The notes: generated by a model not told the origin, from the letters alone. Shown: positions 1-12,119, counted from the stretch's first letter. The stretch is DNA of 64,000 nucleotides from Przewalskia tangutica (GCA_029844215.1 CM056733.1:68539794-68603793), one strand, 5' to 3'. Made by a program: numbers and translations.

Positions 1-507
1 TTTTTACGCGTCGGCACCGCGGTTCCGCTGTCCGGCACCGCGGTGCTAATGGGCTGAAATCACTGGCAGCTTACTGGAAATATGGCACCGCGGTTCCTCT
101 TGCCTGGACCGCGGTGCCTTCGACGGTGTTTCAATTTTGGACTTTCTAGAAATTTTACGCCTCGGTGCTAATTTTCTTGACCGCGGTTCTATGGCACCGC
201 GGTGCTACCTGGCCAGGCACTGCGGTACTACCTGGCCTGGCACCGTGGTGCCTCTCTGATTTTCGCCAGATCTCACCTGATTTGTTCTATTCTTTGTGGC
301 ACTTCTTAGACTTCATTCCTTGGGCTATGCTTGTGCAATTTTCATTTCAATTAAGCTCATTTCATCCTCAAAAGTGGCATTTCTCCTTTATGACCGTTGT
401 GACTAAAAAAGAAAGAAAAACACACCTAACACTATACTAAACGCAAAATAAAAGAGTAAAATGCTAACTAAAAATGATTCAAAAGAGTGTATAAAAAACA
501 CTCAACA
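1..507 (-). repeat. Athila-like LTR, 5' part, antisense (family B)
   Basis: Read on the minus strand, this starts TGTTGAG at 507 and follows the 3' LTR of Athila-B (23534 onward) through the shared stretches ending near its GC-rich block. It runs off the left edge of the window after about a third of an LTR. The five bases outside its TG end read ACACT on the minus strand, the same five bases that follow the Athila-B 3' LTR at 24912-24916. I infer that it is the displaced, inverted outer part of the Athila-B 5' LTR. An independent element of the same family is the alternative. Confidence 0.7.
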
Positions 508-512
508 AGTGT

Positions 513-1780
513 TTGATAAAATTAATAGATGATCAAAGCATAAGTTTTATTGCTAATATAGAATCCCTTTTACTTGTGTCGCTTTAGATTAAAGTTGAAA
601 GGTAATGAAGAACAGTGAATTATACTCAAGAGCATGGAATTAAGGTATGTGTGGCTAACTTTCTACGTTTGGGAATGTTAATAATTCTCCCTGCTCCACA
701 TTCTTTTACAATGCTACAAATTGCCTCAGAAACATAGTCAAGATTAGTTCCTTGAATAGTTGCAGAACTATTATTCTCTTGTTTCGTAATTCGTTCATGA
801 CTTTCATTCCGAAGATTGTGAGCTCAGTACGTAATCAATATAGACTTGTGTTTGATACTCATGAGTCTCAGTCTAGAATACTCAACTTGTTTTTATACAA
901 GTTAAAGCTTTAGTTCTCATAATTAGTCCATGAATACATATCCTAGCGAATTATTGCTCAGTATGTCAGTGTTGTACCTTCCAGCATGATTCTCAATTCT
1001 TTTATTTTTATTGTTTAATATTAAATACCTATAATTTGGACCCGAGGCCACAAATATATATTGGATCTAATGCCACAGTTATGTATATGTATACTTGTAT
1101 CAGATACCACAGATTTGTGCACATACATTGGGCCTGAGGTTACAGTTTATTATTCCAGTTAAACAATTGATTGTCCATAATTAGAACATGAAGTATTCAT
1201 ATAATTTACTTCTTTGTTCACTTCAGTTATCAGTTAAGTTTCAACATTTACAATTCTTGCTTTCTTTCTTTTAGTTGATTTATATATAGTGCAATTCCAA
1301 TGTACTAATATCCCTTTTTTCCGGGCCCTGCATCTCGTGATGCAGGTAAATATTTATAGGTTGATGGCTCAACCGCTAGGGTCCAGTATCAACTGATTTG
1401 GTGAGTCCCAGTGTTTCGGGATGTTATCATATTTTAGTCTTTATAATATTTTAGTCAATAAGGTACGCCGAGGGCCTTGTCTTGGTGAACAATTTTTAGT
1501 ACTCTTTAGAGGCTTCGTAGACTATAGTCATAGTCAGTCAGGCATTTAGCATGCTTTTGTGTTAGCCTTGTCGGCTACTTATCTATACATTCAAACTTAT
1601 TCATTATTTCCGCATTTGTGATATCTAAGCAAACTTATTAGTATATTAGCGTGTTGTGTATTTATATTCTGCTTTCAGTTATACCACACATTGATATAGC
1701 TAACCAGTTGGTTCGCTCTGTCATATACAACTAGAAACCTAGTGTCATGTTACGCCCAAGCCATGGTTCTGGATGTGACG
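513..1780 (+). repeat. Partial 5' LTR of G1
   Basis: This long AT-rich non-coding stretch lies directly upstream of a primer-binding site and ends GTGACG, a likely decayed GTGACA. A TATA-like TATATATAG is near 1280, and the repeated phrase around 'gaggccaca' near 1045-1130 is typical of chromovirus LTRs. The left edge is where the Athila LTR abuts, so the true LTR start is not here. I infer that the missing half may lie at 24917-26182. Confidence 0.5.
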
Positions 1781-1785
1781 AAGCT

Positions 1786-1797
1786 TGGTATCAGATC
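1786..1797 (+). other. Primer-binding site (initiator Met tRNA) of G1
   Basis: TGGTATCAGATC matches 11 of 12 bases of the usual plant site TGGTATCAGAGC, complementary to the 3' end of initiator tRNA-Met. It lies five bases after the LTR end. Confidence 0.75.
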
Positions 1798-2039
1798 ACT
1801 AGGTTCAAATGTCCTAGGAAGTCTATGAAGTCGTGTCTAGTGGAGTCTCTTTTATGAATGTGTGCACACCACACATGTAAACAGTTGACCACCAAGATAT
1901 TCAGGATTATTTCACTTCTTTAATATTTTAGATCGTGCAGTTAGAGTAGTACTTTCAGAAATTCTTATAACACGTGTGAATTACATATTTCAAAAACATT
2001 ATCCGAAAAAAGTACACTAAAAGGACTTCAGTTACTAGA

Positions 2040-3180
2040 CAGAGAGCTACTAATAATTCTACTTAGGAGGAGGACACTCAGGCTTAGAGAGCTAACGTGG
2101 GTACAATACCCCACATGACACTAGATGGCCTTCAGAGGTTTTACTATAGTTCCGCTGCCCAGTTCCACTGACTCAGATGTTAGGGGAGCTATTCAGCTGC
2201 TTACCCAAATTATTGTCGCACAAGCTCAATGTTAGGGAACCATTCCAAGCGCAGGTGCTTGTATTGAGTCATCCAGTTCCAAGACTTGAGAAGTTTTGTG
2301 TATATAGCCTCTAGTGTTCATAGGGTCTAGCAAGGCGGAGGATCTGCAAAATTTCATTAACGGCCTTCAAAAGATGTTGTGTCATTCATGCTACTGAGAT
2401 AGAGGAAACAACGTTGGGAGCTTGTCAGTTGCATGATGTTGCTAATATTGGTATGAATCATGGAATAGTCTTGACGGGAAGGTGCACCTCATGCGACTTA
2501 GGATGAATTTGCATATGCTTTCATTGAACACTTCCAACCTCTAGAGGCTAGGGAGGCAAAGGCCTTTGAATTAGAGAATCTCAAGCAGAATGGTAGGAGT
2601 GTGAATGAGTACTACCTTAACTTTGTTTCTTTGGCTAAGTATGCTCCAAACATAGTTCTGGATATGAGGACCAGAGTTAGGTGCTTTAAGTGGGATGTTT
2701 ACCCCCATTTGTTTGGTGATACTAAAATGGCTGCTCAGAATAGAAAAATGAATATTACAGAAATGGTTGCATTTGGACAAGACAACGAGAGTAGAATGAA
2801 GGGGGAAGAGGCACTTCAGAAAGAGAAAGATGAGGAATTTAATAAAGAGCTAAGTCCACATGCACCTTTAATAAGAGAGGATCTCAGGGAGATGGATATC
2901 ATTGATTGTTCAAAATAGGACATCTGGACATGCTCCCTCTATAGCCAGCACCCTAGTCCCGAAGTCTAAGTTTAATTAGAAAGGTCAGAACTTAAGAGCA
3001 GCAGGCTCACAGTTACGGTTCAGCATGGGCCATAAGGGTTTCCAACACCCTACTTGCAACATGTGTGGTAAGAAACACTTAGGGATGTGTCGATCAGGAA
3101 TGGATGGTTGCTTTGGGTGAGGTCAACTAGGTCACTTTTTGAGGGATTGTCCATCAGCAAGGTAGAATATTGGAGGTAAC
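2040..3180 (+). pseudogene. gag: Decayed gag of G1
   Basis: Gag is the capsid and nucleocapsid polyprotein that packages the element RNA. The best-preserved stretch is 2601-2918, which carries NEYYLNFVSLAKYAP followed by DPHLFGDT-like and MVAFGQDNESR segments typical of chromovirus capsid domains. Near 3058-3165 are two nucleocapsid zinc-knuckle remnants, CNMCGKKHLGMC and a CFG..GQLGHFLRDC copy interrupted by a stop. The N-terminal part (about 2040-2600) is readable only in pieces across frames. The minus copies at 26740-27806 and 53885-54398 match this region. It is not translatable as one protein. Confidence 0.75.
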
Positions 3181-3289
3181 GTGGCTCTGTCTATAAATTT
3201 AGCAGTTCCTCATAATAAGCCTAAGCAGGGCATGGTGAAACAAAGTTCAGTAATACAGGCAGAGGTCAGAATCAGTTGTGTGCACTAGC

Positions 3290-5150
3290 AAGTCATCAGG
3301 ACATAGAGGCTCGTACATATATTGTCACAAGTATGCTATCAGTCTTCACCTTTGATGTTTATGTCCTTATGGATAAATGATCCATCCTATATTATATAGC
3401 CCCATTTATTTCTAATAAATTTAGGATAGAACCAGAAAAATTACATGAGCCCTTTGAAGTGTTCACTCCAGTTGGAGAGTCAGTTATATCCAGACGTGTG
3501 TATAAGGTTTGCCAGTTAGAGTGTATCACCACATTATTGTAGCAGATTTAGTAGAGTTAGAGATGGTGGAGTTTGACATGATAATTGGCATGAATTGGTT
3601 GTCATCATATTATGCCACAGTAGGATGTAGAACCAAAATAATGAATTTCAAATTTCTTGGTGAACCAGTTCTAAATGGAAGGGTGATGCGGTGGAGCCTA
3701 GGGGTAGGTTTATTTCATATCCTAAGGCAAGAAAGATAATATCTAAGGGGTACATTTATCACCTAGTTCGCGTCAGGGATACAAACTCTCAAAGCCCAAC
3801 TCTGCAATCAGTACCAATTGTTAGTTAGTTTCTAGAGGTGTTTCCTAAAGATCTTCCTCGCACTAAGCCAGTATCTATTCCGCCATATAGAATGTCTATG
3901 TTAGAGTTGAAAGAGCTAAATGTCCAGTTGAAAGAGCTAAAGGTCCAGTTGAAAGATCTTCTAGATAAGGGATTTATAGGCCAAGTGTCTCACTTAGGGG
4001 TGCACCGATCTTGTTTGTCCATAAGAAGGATGGGTCCTTGCAGATGTGCATTGATTACCATCAATTGAACAATGTTACTATCAAGAACAAATATCCTCTT
4101 CCCATAATTGATGACTTATTTGATCAACTACATGGCACCCAATGTTATTCCAAAGTTGATCTCAAATCAGGGTACCATCATTTAAAGGTTAAGGAAGTTA
4201 ATATTCCTAAAATAGCTTTCAGGACTTGCTATGGGCATTTCGAATTTTTGGTGATGTCATTTGGGTTGAAGAATACACTAGCAGTTTTCATGGCTCTTAT
4301 GAACAGGGTTTTTAAGCCTTATCTGAATTATTTGTCAATATGTTTATTGATTATATCCTGAAATATTCTAGTGAGGCAGATCATGCAGAAAATCTTAGGA
4401 TAGTGTTACAAGCACTTCAAGACCACAAGCTTTATGCGAAATTTTTGAAGTGTGAATTTTGGCTGAAATCAGTAGCGTTTCTAGGCCATGTCATTTCAGG
4501 CGAGGATGTGAAGGTGGATTTTCTGAAAATTAAAACAGTAAAGAATCGGCCCAGACCTACCTCAATGTCCGACATAAGAAGTTTCTTGGGTCTAGCAGGC
4601 TAGTACAGACATTTTGTGTAAGGTTTTTTCTCCATCTCAGCTCCGTTGACTAGATTGACTCAAAATAAAGTCAAGTTCCAATGGTCAGATGTTTGCGATT
4701 TTTTTTTGAAGAGTTGACGAAGTGGTTGACTTTTGCTCCAATTTTGATGCTACTAGAGGGAACCGAAGGATTCATAGAATATTGTGATGCTTTAAGAGTT
4801 GGTCTCAGATGCGTCTTAATGCAGCATGTCAAAGTGATAGCTTATGCATCCAGACAGCTTAAACCTCACAAGAAGAATTATCTGACTCATGAGTTGGAGT
4901 TAGCAGCAGTGGTGTTCGCACTGAAGATTTGGTGTCGCTACTTATATGGGTTTCACATTGATATTTTAACTAATCATAAGAGCCTTCAATATATTTTCAA
5001 GAAAATAGAGTTGAATCCTAAATAGAGATGATGGCTCAAATTGCTTAAGGATTACGACGTGGATATTCTCTATTATCTAGGGAAGGCAAATATCGTAGAT
5101 GATGCTTTTAGTCGGTATTCCATGGGGAGCTTAGCTCAAATTGAGGTAGA
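3290..5150 (+). pseudogene. pol: Decayed pol of G1: protease, reverse transcriptase, RNase H
   Basis: The protease remnant is at about 3290-3740, with IIGMNWLSSYYATVGC, the conserved block after the active site. RT starts near 3838 (FPKDLPRTKPVSIPPYRM) and continues with VHKKDGSLQMCIDYHQLNN and YSKVDLKSGYH. The catalytic box expected as FIDDI reads FIDYI at about 4340, so the second Asp is Tyr and the enzyme would be inactive. Thumb and connection follow to 4603 (FLGHVISGE, DIRSFLGLAG). RNase H spans about 4690-5150, with IEYCDAL, YASRQLKPHKKNYLTHELELAA and a KANIVDDAFSR end. Frame changes near 4011, 4340 and 4603 and a stop at about 5024 break it. RNA-directed DNA synthesis is the ancestral role. 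Confidence 0.8.
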
Positions 5151-5389
5151 TTAAAGGACCATGGTAAAGGCAGTCCACCGTTTATCTTGTCTAGGAGTTC
5201 GAATTTTGAACTCCGAAGATGGTGGTGTTATTGTTTAGAACAGGGATGAATCCTTCTTAGTAGTCGAAGTGAAGGAGAAGTAGTTTAATGATCCCTACTT
5301 GGTACAACTAAAGGAGGGAATTCACAAACATAAGACGATGATTTTTGAACAAGGGGGAGTTGCTGGTACCTTGAGGTAGTGAGGCAGAT

Positions 5390-5635
5390 TATGTATCCCA
5401 AATGTAGTATGGCTAAGATAGTGAATCATGTTAGAAGCCCACAATTCCATGTATTATATTCACCCATGATTCACAAATATGTACCATGACCTCAAAGAGA
5501 TTCATTGGTGGAATGATATGAAAAAGAATATTGCAGATTTTGTGGCTAAGTATTCAAACTGTCGGCAGGTGAAAGACGAGCACCAGAGGCCCGATAGTTT
5601 GGCTCAGAACATAGACATTTTTATGCCAAGGTAGG
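5390..5635 (+). pseudogene. Integrase N-terminal remnant of G1
   Basis: Translated pieces show the integrase zinc-binding region: a YYIHP segment, MYHDLKEIHWW, then MKKNIADFVAKYSNC and QVKDEHQRP. These match the HHCC module that precedes the integrase core in Ty3/Gypsy elements. The reading ends after a LAQNIDI-like segment at about 5635, where unrelated sequence begins. The catalytic D,D,E core is absent, so this is a truncation and not simple decay. Confidence 0.7.
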
Positions 5636-8435
5636 CCTAGTGATCGAACGGTGAATATGGTAAATATAAACCATTCCATTGTCCCCATAAAAGATTCATA
5701 AATGAATCAGGTTCCCTTATGGCATTACATAATAAATGGAAGGGAAATATATAAGAAATCAAGCCCACACAATGGAGAAATGAATGAGGAGAGGATGATG
5801 TTCCTTCATCAATCCTAGATCTCTTGGTCTTACTAAGGTCGTATAAATCTGATAATGGTTGATAATGGTTCGAAGGCATCAACCAACTGTCTCTTTCTTT
5901 GTACCCTTAATGGATTCATAGTGTGCATTTGATCTTTTATACCATTGTCAATATCTTCCATACACTGGGTTAGAATCCCTAACTCGTGAACCAGTTGGCT
6001 ATGGTATTCTCATCATCCGTTATCCTTTGGCGATATTTCTCATCTCTATCATCGGCTTGTCTCTGAATTACGCGCATCTTAAGATGTGCTTTGGAATCTC
6101 TTTTATTAGACGTAATGATATATGTTCAATTCTAGAGTGGTGGTTCTTTGCAAGCCTACCCTCAAGTAAACCTTGTACAACTCATCATATCGAGCTTAAA
6201 ACCTATCTTTAGTGACAATTTATGGCCCTACACTATGCAACTCTTCTATTTTCTCAGATGATTTGCCCAACTAGGGGACTCTCTCTTTGTCAAGACCACT
6301 TCCATGCATCGTGGTGGAACCTATACCTTTCCCCCGATAAGTGAACCATTTTCCAACCCAACAACATAAATAATAAAATATGAAAAAATAGAAGAAATCG
6401 GCAATTAAACCATTTCGATGATATAAATAGAAGAGTAACAAAATACCAAAATCTACTTATTACATTCCCATTGATCTAGTCTAGTCAGTACAATATCCAC
6501 TAAAATAGAATAAGAGAAATGTCTGAATAAGTATGAAAATGTCTCATAAATGCAAGTAAACACAAAAGATAATGAAGAAGCATCTAGTGCAGGGTGAGGA
6601 TGTGCAGTATCACCCCGAATACTCAAGTGTACCAAGCTCGGACTCAGCCATGTGTTCTGATGCTAGTCGATAGTGTTGTATCTATATAAAAAACAAGAAT
6701 GCAACAAGTGTAGTATGAGTACACAACGTAATACCGTAAGCATATTAGGCTGACAATGAGGGAATACATATAACATACATAAATTTCAAGTTAACTCGCA
6801 GATAATCCCTGGCCTACAAAATATGATATAAGCACATAAGTCACATTCCAATACAAGTATGGTTCAACACTTAGTTCTACAAAAAATCATGGAACTACAA
6901 CCAACACGTAATCACCTTATCACAATAGTAACTCCAAATCAAGTACAATTATCAAGAATATAATGTATATGGATGAATGAAATGCATGAATGCAAGGTAC
7001 CTTTCAATAAATTGGTATACACATTCTAACATATATTTTCCATATAGTAATAATACATGGGGGACCCGTGAAGTCCATATGCCACTCTCAACTAGCCAAA
7101 AATACCCAGATCTGGCTAGAGCCTAGTCTCATTTGTCTATCCATTACCTTTTGTCTTCGGGTCTCATTGAACCCACAACATTTCATACCACTAAATTAAT
7201 ATTAGATAATCATGAGTTTATGAATTCAACAATAATAAGACAAGTAGTCATGAAGTATGAGATGCAATCAAGTTTAAGATGAATATGACATGCCTCTGAA
7301 TTATCAATAACGCATAATTCCACATAATCAATCTTTCATATTATAAGGCATATGTGATGAGTAATTTCACAAGTAGTATCAATAATGGCGACAAACCCAG
7401 ATAATAGAAGTCGGAATCAACCATAAGGATGATTTTCCAAACTGTTCAACACCGGTACCCACTCAAGCGCTCTTCACATCCACTAAGGTGGAGGTGAGAT
7501 CTATGTACATTCTACCCTCTCCAGACCCCACACTGTGGGATTTCAATGGGTATGTTGTTGTTGTTGTTACGCTTCTATCTAAGTCTAAAGAGTAAACCGT
7601 GACCTACCTCGAAGCATAACAGAAGCCATGAACTATCCCTCAACTAAGGCATTGCCCTTGTGAAGTGTCTCAGATCGATCACAGTCTAATATTATAGAGT
7701 CTACATCAACACTATTCTAAATATGTACATAAAGAAATAACCTTTTAAAGAAACCAACTACCCGACCCCCAAAATCATCCCCGGACCCACAAGGATAAAA
7801 TCAGAACTTTAACATTCTAAAAGTATGAAAGTGGTCTAATAAGTCATATCCTTAAGTTAATTAATAATTTAGTCCTTTTACGCCTTTAGTTGCCTTTTAA
7901 TCTTAAAATCCCCAAATTAGGCTAACCCTAGAAATTTTCCTAACAATTCATGAAATCAAATCAACAAATGAGCATTGTCATAGGTCATACCACCATTACC
8001 CAACTTATATCTATAGTATTATAGCATAAAGATACAATCTTAGGCTCCAATTTCATGATTTTAGGCCTCTTATTCTCAACATAAACCCTAGGTTCATTCT
8101 ACCCAAAACATAGAATAACTTCTAGATTTAATGACATAAATATGATTAAGTGATTTTATGAATAGTTATAAAACCCTCCTAAAACTTCTCCCAACATTTA
8201 CTGTAGTGAAATTGAGACTACTCAACATCAGAAGTGATTCACGTGAAGGCAACACTGTCTGGCGTACCGTTGAATCTATCTATTAAAATAGTTTTCAAAT
8301 ATTTCATCTAAAGTTTAATATAGTCTCGCTCCCTCATTTTTCTCAAATTCATAACAGATAATATATCTTATTTTTCGGGTTATTAATTTCACTTATTATT
8401 GATGGTTACTTGATGCTGTTTAGGCAACTTGATCA
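5636..8435. other. Decayed repeat DNA with an antisense LTR-like stretch
   Basis: No intact gene is present. At 5637-6350 short minus-strand readings exist, but I do not recognise the protein. From about 6453 to 7200 the minus strand reads like a chromovirus LTR: a GGTACACTTGAG..TATTCGGGGTGATACTGCACA segment, a TACACTTGTTGCAT stretch near 6700 and a run resembling 'gggtcccccatg' near 7060. From 7600 to 8435 the sequence is AT-rich without visible structure. A SINE tail sits at 7480-7568. Assignment to an old antisense LTR is tentative. Confidence 0.35.
7480..7568 (+). mobile_element. SINE 3' end with (TTG)n tail, TS/Au type
   Basis: The stretch ends with the short hairpin CCACACTGTGGG, a GGGTATG segment and then a run of TTG triplets to about 7568. 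This is the recognisable 3' module (CCAGACCCCAC..GTGGGAT) of SINEs common in Solanaceae and shared with the Au family. I could not see clear A and B boxes of a tRNA-derived head, so the copy is probably 5'-truncated. No target duplication was found. Confidence 0.65.
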
Positions 8436-9642
8436 TGTTGTTAGGCGTATCTTGTATACGCTTTTTGAGTCATTTGTAGTTAGTATTTTCCCCATTTTCG
8501 TTTAAATAAGTGTAGTGTTAGGGTCGTTTTTCTTTCTTTTGAGTCACAACGGTTCAAAAAGGAAAAATGGCGAAAAGCGAAAAACAGGCATAAAAGGAGG
8601 GTCCCGAGGCAAAAAGGTTGAAAATTGGAGATTCGAACGAAGGCAAAGCAGCGACGTGGCTCCTAGAAGCAGGACCGCGGCGCCAGAAGATCAGACTTCT
8701 CACAGAAGTTTAGGCGCCGCGGCGCCAGACTACAGGACCGCGGCGCCGACGCGGAATTTTGCAGATCTAAGGACAAATTGGCCAGGGGTAAATAAGGTCC
8801 AGGGGGCACGAAAATAACATCATACTTAAGCCCTACGGATTATTCTACAGAGGGGATGGGATTCCAAAACAGAAGACAACACAGGAAAATTTGGAGGCTA
8901 CAATTGGAGACCTAGTTCTAAGTAATTTTTCTTTCTTTAGTTTTCAATTCAGTTAATGTTGAGATTTTTATTAGTTCTTAGCATGTCTATGGCTAGGAGC
9001 TAAAAACTTTATTAGGGCTTTCCTTTTGAATCGCTTGAAAATCGTTTTCACGAATTAATGTATTAGTTGGTTTCTTCTTCACTTGATTAAGATTTATTCA
9101 ATATTAGTATGAATATTTGATAGTTAATTGATCACTAGTTATCATAATCTATATGAATTCGAATCAAGAACCGAGAGGAGAGATTTATATATGCTGTAAT
9201 TAAATAGACATAGGTTAAAATAACGGATGAAAGTACCCCGATACTTGTGTAGCATTATAGGTTATTGTTCTTAATCCTCCTATATGGTAAAACCTATCAT
9301 ATAAATATATAAGGTTTCTGCATTGGGGTTGAGCGATTATATATCCTAACCGGAATATAAGACAGTCTAGTTAACCGCTATCTTAACGTAGAAGAAGAAG
9401 TCATTCTAGTTGCATTAAGGATTGATAAGAGTGGATAGTTGAGGATATTGGAAGCCCTAGTTCCTTCATAACTGATTAAACCTCAATAATTTAGTTTAAT
9501 TCTTGAAATTACTCTACTAGTGTAAGATAAAAACCAAATCAACTTATCGTGTGCCAAATAGATAACCTAGAATAGATGTTCGGTAATTAGAAACCAGTCT
9601 CTGAGGACGATATTCAGTCTTACCAGACTATATCACTATCAA
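8436..9642 (+). repeat. Truncated solo Athila-like LTR (family K)
   Basis: It begins TGTTGTTAGG and follows the same plan as the other Athila LTRs here: GTATAC..CTTTTTGAG, AGGGTCGTTTTT..GAGTCACAACGG, a GC-rich palindromic block at 8655-8760, a TTAGTTCTTAGC..ATGGCTAGGAGCT segment and an ACCAGTCTCTGAGGACGATATTC segment near the end. It stops at about 9642, some 60 bases short of where an LTR should end, and a 30-base filler separates it from the Athila-B LTR remnant. It differs clearly from family B, so the two together are not one normal 5' LTR. Confidence 0.65.
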
Positions 9643-9672
9643 GGGCTGCAGGACTTTGACCTTTTTCCACAT

Positions 9673-9926
9673 TTGAGGAGATTGGAACCCATTTCCTTCA
9701 TAACTGTTATAAACCCAAAGACTTATAATCTTTAGTTTATTTTCTGCAATTAGTCATAATTCGTAGTTATAATTCTCAAACTAAAGAACGTCAACAAAAT
9801 AGATATCATAGAATAGATATTCGGTACTTAATAAACCAGTCTCTGTGGACGATAAACTCGGTCTTACAGATCTTTATTACTTGAACGATACGTACACTTG
9901 CGTAAGCACTTAGAAATATCGCAATA
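9673..9926 (+). repeat. 3' remnant of the Athila-B 5' LTR
   Basis: From TTGAGGAGATTGGAACCC onward it matches the last 250 bases of the 3' LTR (about 24658-24911) with only scattered differences, ending GCAATA where the 3' LTR ends GCAACA. The primer site follows directly. Upstream of 9673 the similarity to the 3' LTR stops abruptly. Confidence 0.8.
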
Positions 9927-9932
9927 AGTTTT

Positions 9933-9949
9933 TGGCCCCGTTGCCGGGG
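9933..9949 (+). other. Primer-binding site (tRNA-Asp) of Athila-B
   Basis: TGGCCCCGTTGCCGGGG differs by one base from the perfect complement of the plant tRNA-Asp 3' end (TGGCGCCGTTGCCGGGG), which Athila-I carries unchanged at 57544-57560. Confidence 0.85.
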
Positions 9950-10084
9950 ACTGGCGTACTGTTAATATCGATTTATCTATTCTTATTTCTAATTTGGTTT
10001 TTATTTTCAGTTTTTTTTATTTTGTTTTAGTGCTGATTGTCATGATCTGTTTGCTGTTTTTGATTAATCTCAGGAACTTAGTTT

Positions 10085-11448
10085 ATGCGAAGTAGGAGAG
10101 GATCTGACATTCCTATCCATCTGAACCCTGAGATTGAGAGATTGTGCAGACAGAACAGAAAAGAGAAAAGAGCAGCTGATTTGTTAGCAATGGAAGATCA
10201 GCGAAACAATAATTTGGTGGATGATGAGTTACCGCCTGTCATAAGACAAGTCCCTGCAGAAAGAAGCTTGGGGGACTATGTGATGCCAACTATTACAGGG
10301 GTGAAAACTTGCATCAGGCTTCCAGCTGTTGAAGCCAATAATTTTGAGATCAAACCAGCAAGATTGCACATGGTTCAAAGCTCAGTTCAGTTTGGGGAAT
10401 TGTTGTCAGAAGATCCGCATTTGAATCTAGCAAACTTCCTGGAGCTGTGTGCAACATTTAAATATAATGGCGTTACTGATGATGTCATTCGGTTGAGGCT
10501 CTTCCCATTCTCACTCAGGGAGAGAGCAAAGTGTTGGTTGAATTCATTACAGGCGAACTCCATCACTACATGGCAATACTTAGCCTAGAAGTTCCTTTCC
10601 AGGTTCTCCATCCATCCAAAGCAGCAAAGCTCAGAGGAGAGCTTAATAATTACTATCAGATGGATGGAGAGTCACTCTATGATGCATGGGAGCGGTTCAA
10701 AGATTTGCAGAGGAAATGCCCACATCATGGGATTGAGAAGTGGATACTAGTCCATATATTTTACAATGGGCTGAGTGATACAACTCGTACCATCATTGAT
10801 GCTGCAGCAGGAGGTACGTTCATGAGAAAGAGTGCCAATGAGGCACATGATTTGGTAGAGGATATGACCACAAACAACCATTAGGGGGCCGATGAGAGAG
10901 CAATGAACAGTAGGAAGATGGCTGAGATTCATGAGCTAGATGCTAACACTGCATTGACTGCGCAGGTAGCTACTTTGACAAAACAGATGCATCAGAGTAC
11001 CATGACAGTTAAAGCAGTTCAGACACCAGTGAGATACGAAATTAGTGGGGGTCCCCATACCTTTGATAGGTGTACAGCAGTGGACCCAAATAATATGCCT
11101 ATGGAGTAGGTTCAGACAGTGGGGAATTTTCAGAGGCCCTACAATAATGCATTCCCCAACACATATAATTCGGGGTGGATAAATCACCTAAAATTTTCAT
11201 GGAAGAATGAACAAGGGCAGTAACCACAATTTCAGCCATCCTCCTCCCAGTAGTTCAGCCCAACAGACCCATAACAAAAGTCAGATGAAATAAGAGAAAT
11301 AAGAGCAGCACTGATGACCTTGGCTAAATTCCAGACTCAATTCATGAAGAAGACCACCCAGTTCATGACCGAGACTAGGTCATCCATCAGGAGTTTGGAA
11401 ACACAGGTGGGAAAGCTGGCGAACACGTTGAATAATAGAGAGCAATGT
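10085..11448 (+). pseudogene. gag: Athila-type gag of element B, with stops
   Basis: The start MRSRRGSDIPIHLNPEIE at 10085 aligns with the E copy at 52457. Recognisable parts are SLGDYVMP, NNFEIKPA, then the capsid block LELCATFKYNGVTDD..RLRLFPFSLRERAK, AAKLRGELNNYYQ and IDAAAGGTFM. The nucleocapsid knuckle reads EISGGPHTFDRC, so the second Cys seen in E (CEMCGGPH) is Ser here. A frameshift lies at about 10590-10610. Six stops (ending 10588, 10884, 11109, 11223, 11253, 11274) are all TAG or TAA, as expected from C-to-T change in Gln codons. The reading frame resumes after Tekay-C at 20928. Confidence 0.85.
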
Positions 11449-12119
11449 TGTCACGCCCCGAACCCCGGGCCCGTGACTGGTGCCCTACCTGGGCACCCTT
11501 CTACCTTAACAACTAAGTAAACTGCGGAAACTAAATAACACATTTTTTTAAAAAAAACCAACATACGTGCAAGGGCAAAGCCGACAAGGCTGCCATAATA
11601 TACATAACAAAAGACACTACACCGTACATGAGTCCAATCCCACATATGAATATAGACCTCTAAGAGTTATACTGAACTATGACGGGACAAGGCCCCGCCG
11701 TACCCATAACTGTACAAAAGCCTGTACTGAAGGAACTTATACCAAAAAGATAAACTCCCGAACAGAAGGAGCTATCCAAAACTACGGCGGTCCTACACTG
11801 CAGATCACCAAACAACGTACCTAAACTCGCGGCATGAACGCAGCTTCGAAGGAGGTCGATGCGAAGAATGTACCAAGTATGTGAAGCGATGAAATCGTAA
11901 TGAAATCATAACGATCTAAACAAAGCAGAGACACGTATGATAGCAACCTACGACACAATACATAAGCAGTTATATCAAGTCAGGGACGCATGGCCTCAAA
12001 GTCACTATTCAAATATAACTATGGGTCTCACGCCCATAATATCAATCATGCCCGTGGAATCCTTCCTCACCGCTGGATCATGATATAATATAACACCAAT
12101 AAGTATATCCGCGAGTATC

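Larger units (their letters stand above)
513..5635 (+). mobile_element. Truncated Ty3/Gypsy chromovirus-like element G1
   Basis: The order is partial 5' LTR, initiator-Met primer site, gag with zinc knuckles, protease, reverse transcriptase, RNase H and the first part of integrase, which is the Ty3/Gypsy order. The coding region is broken by many stops and frameshifts, and the RT active site is altered. The right end stops just after the integrase zinc-binding region at about 5635, so the integrase core, any chromodomain and the 3' LTR are missing. Gag and protease closely match the minus-strand copy G2 at 26183-27806. The Tekay/Del lineage is likely but not proven. Confidence 0.75.

Noticed and set aside
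513..5635. G1 as a functional autonomous element
   Set aside because: Stops in every domain, an altered RT active site and loss of the integrase core and 3' LTR.
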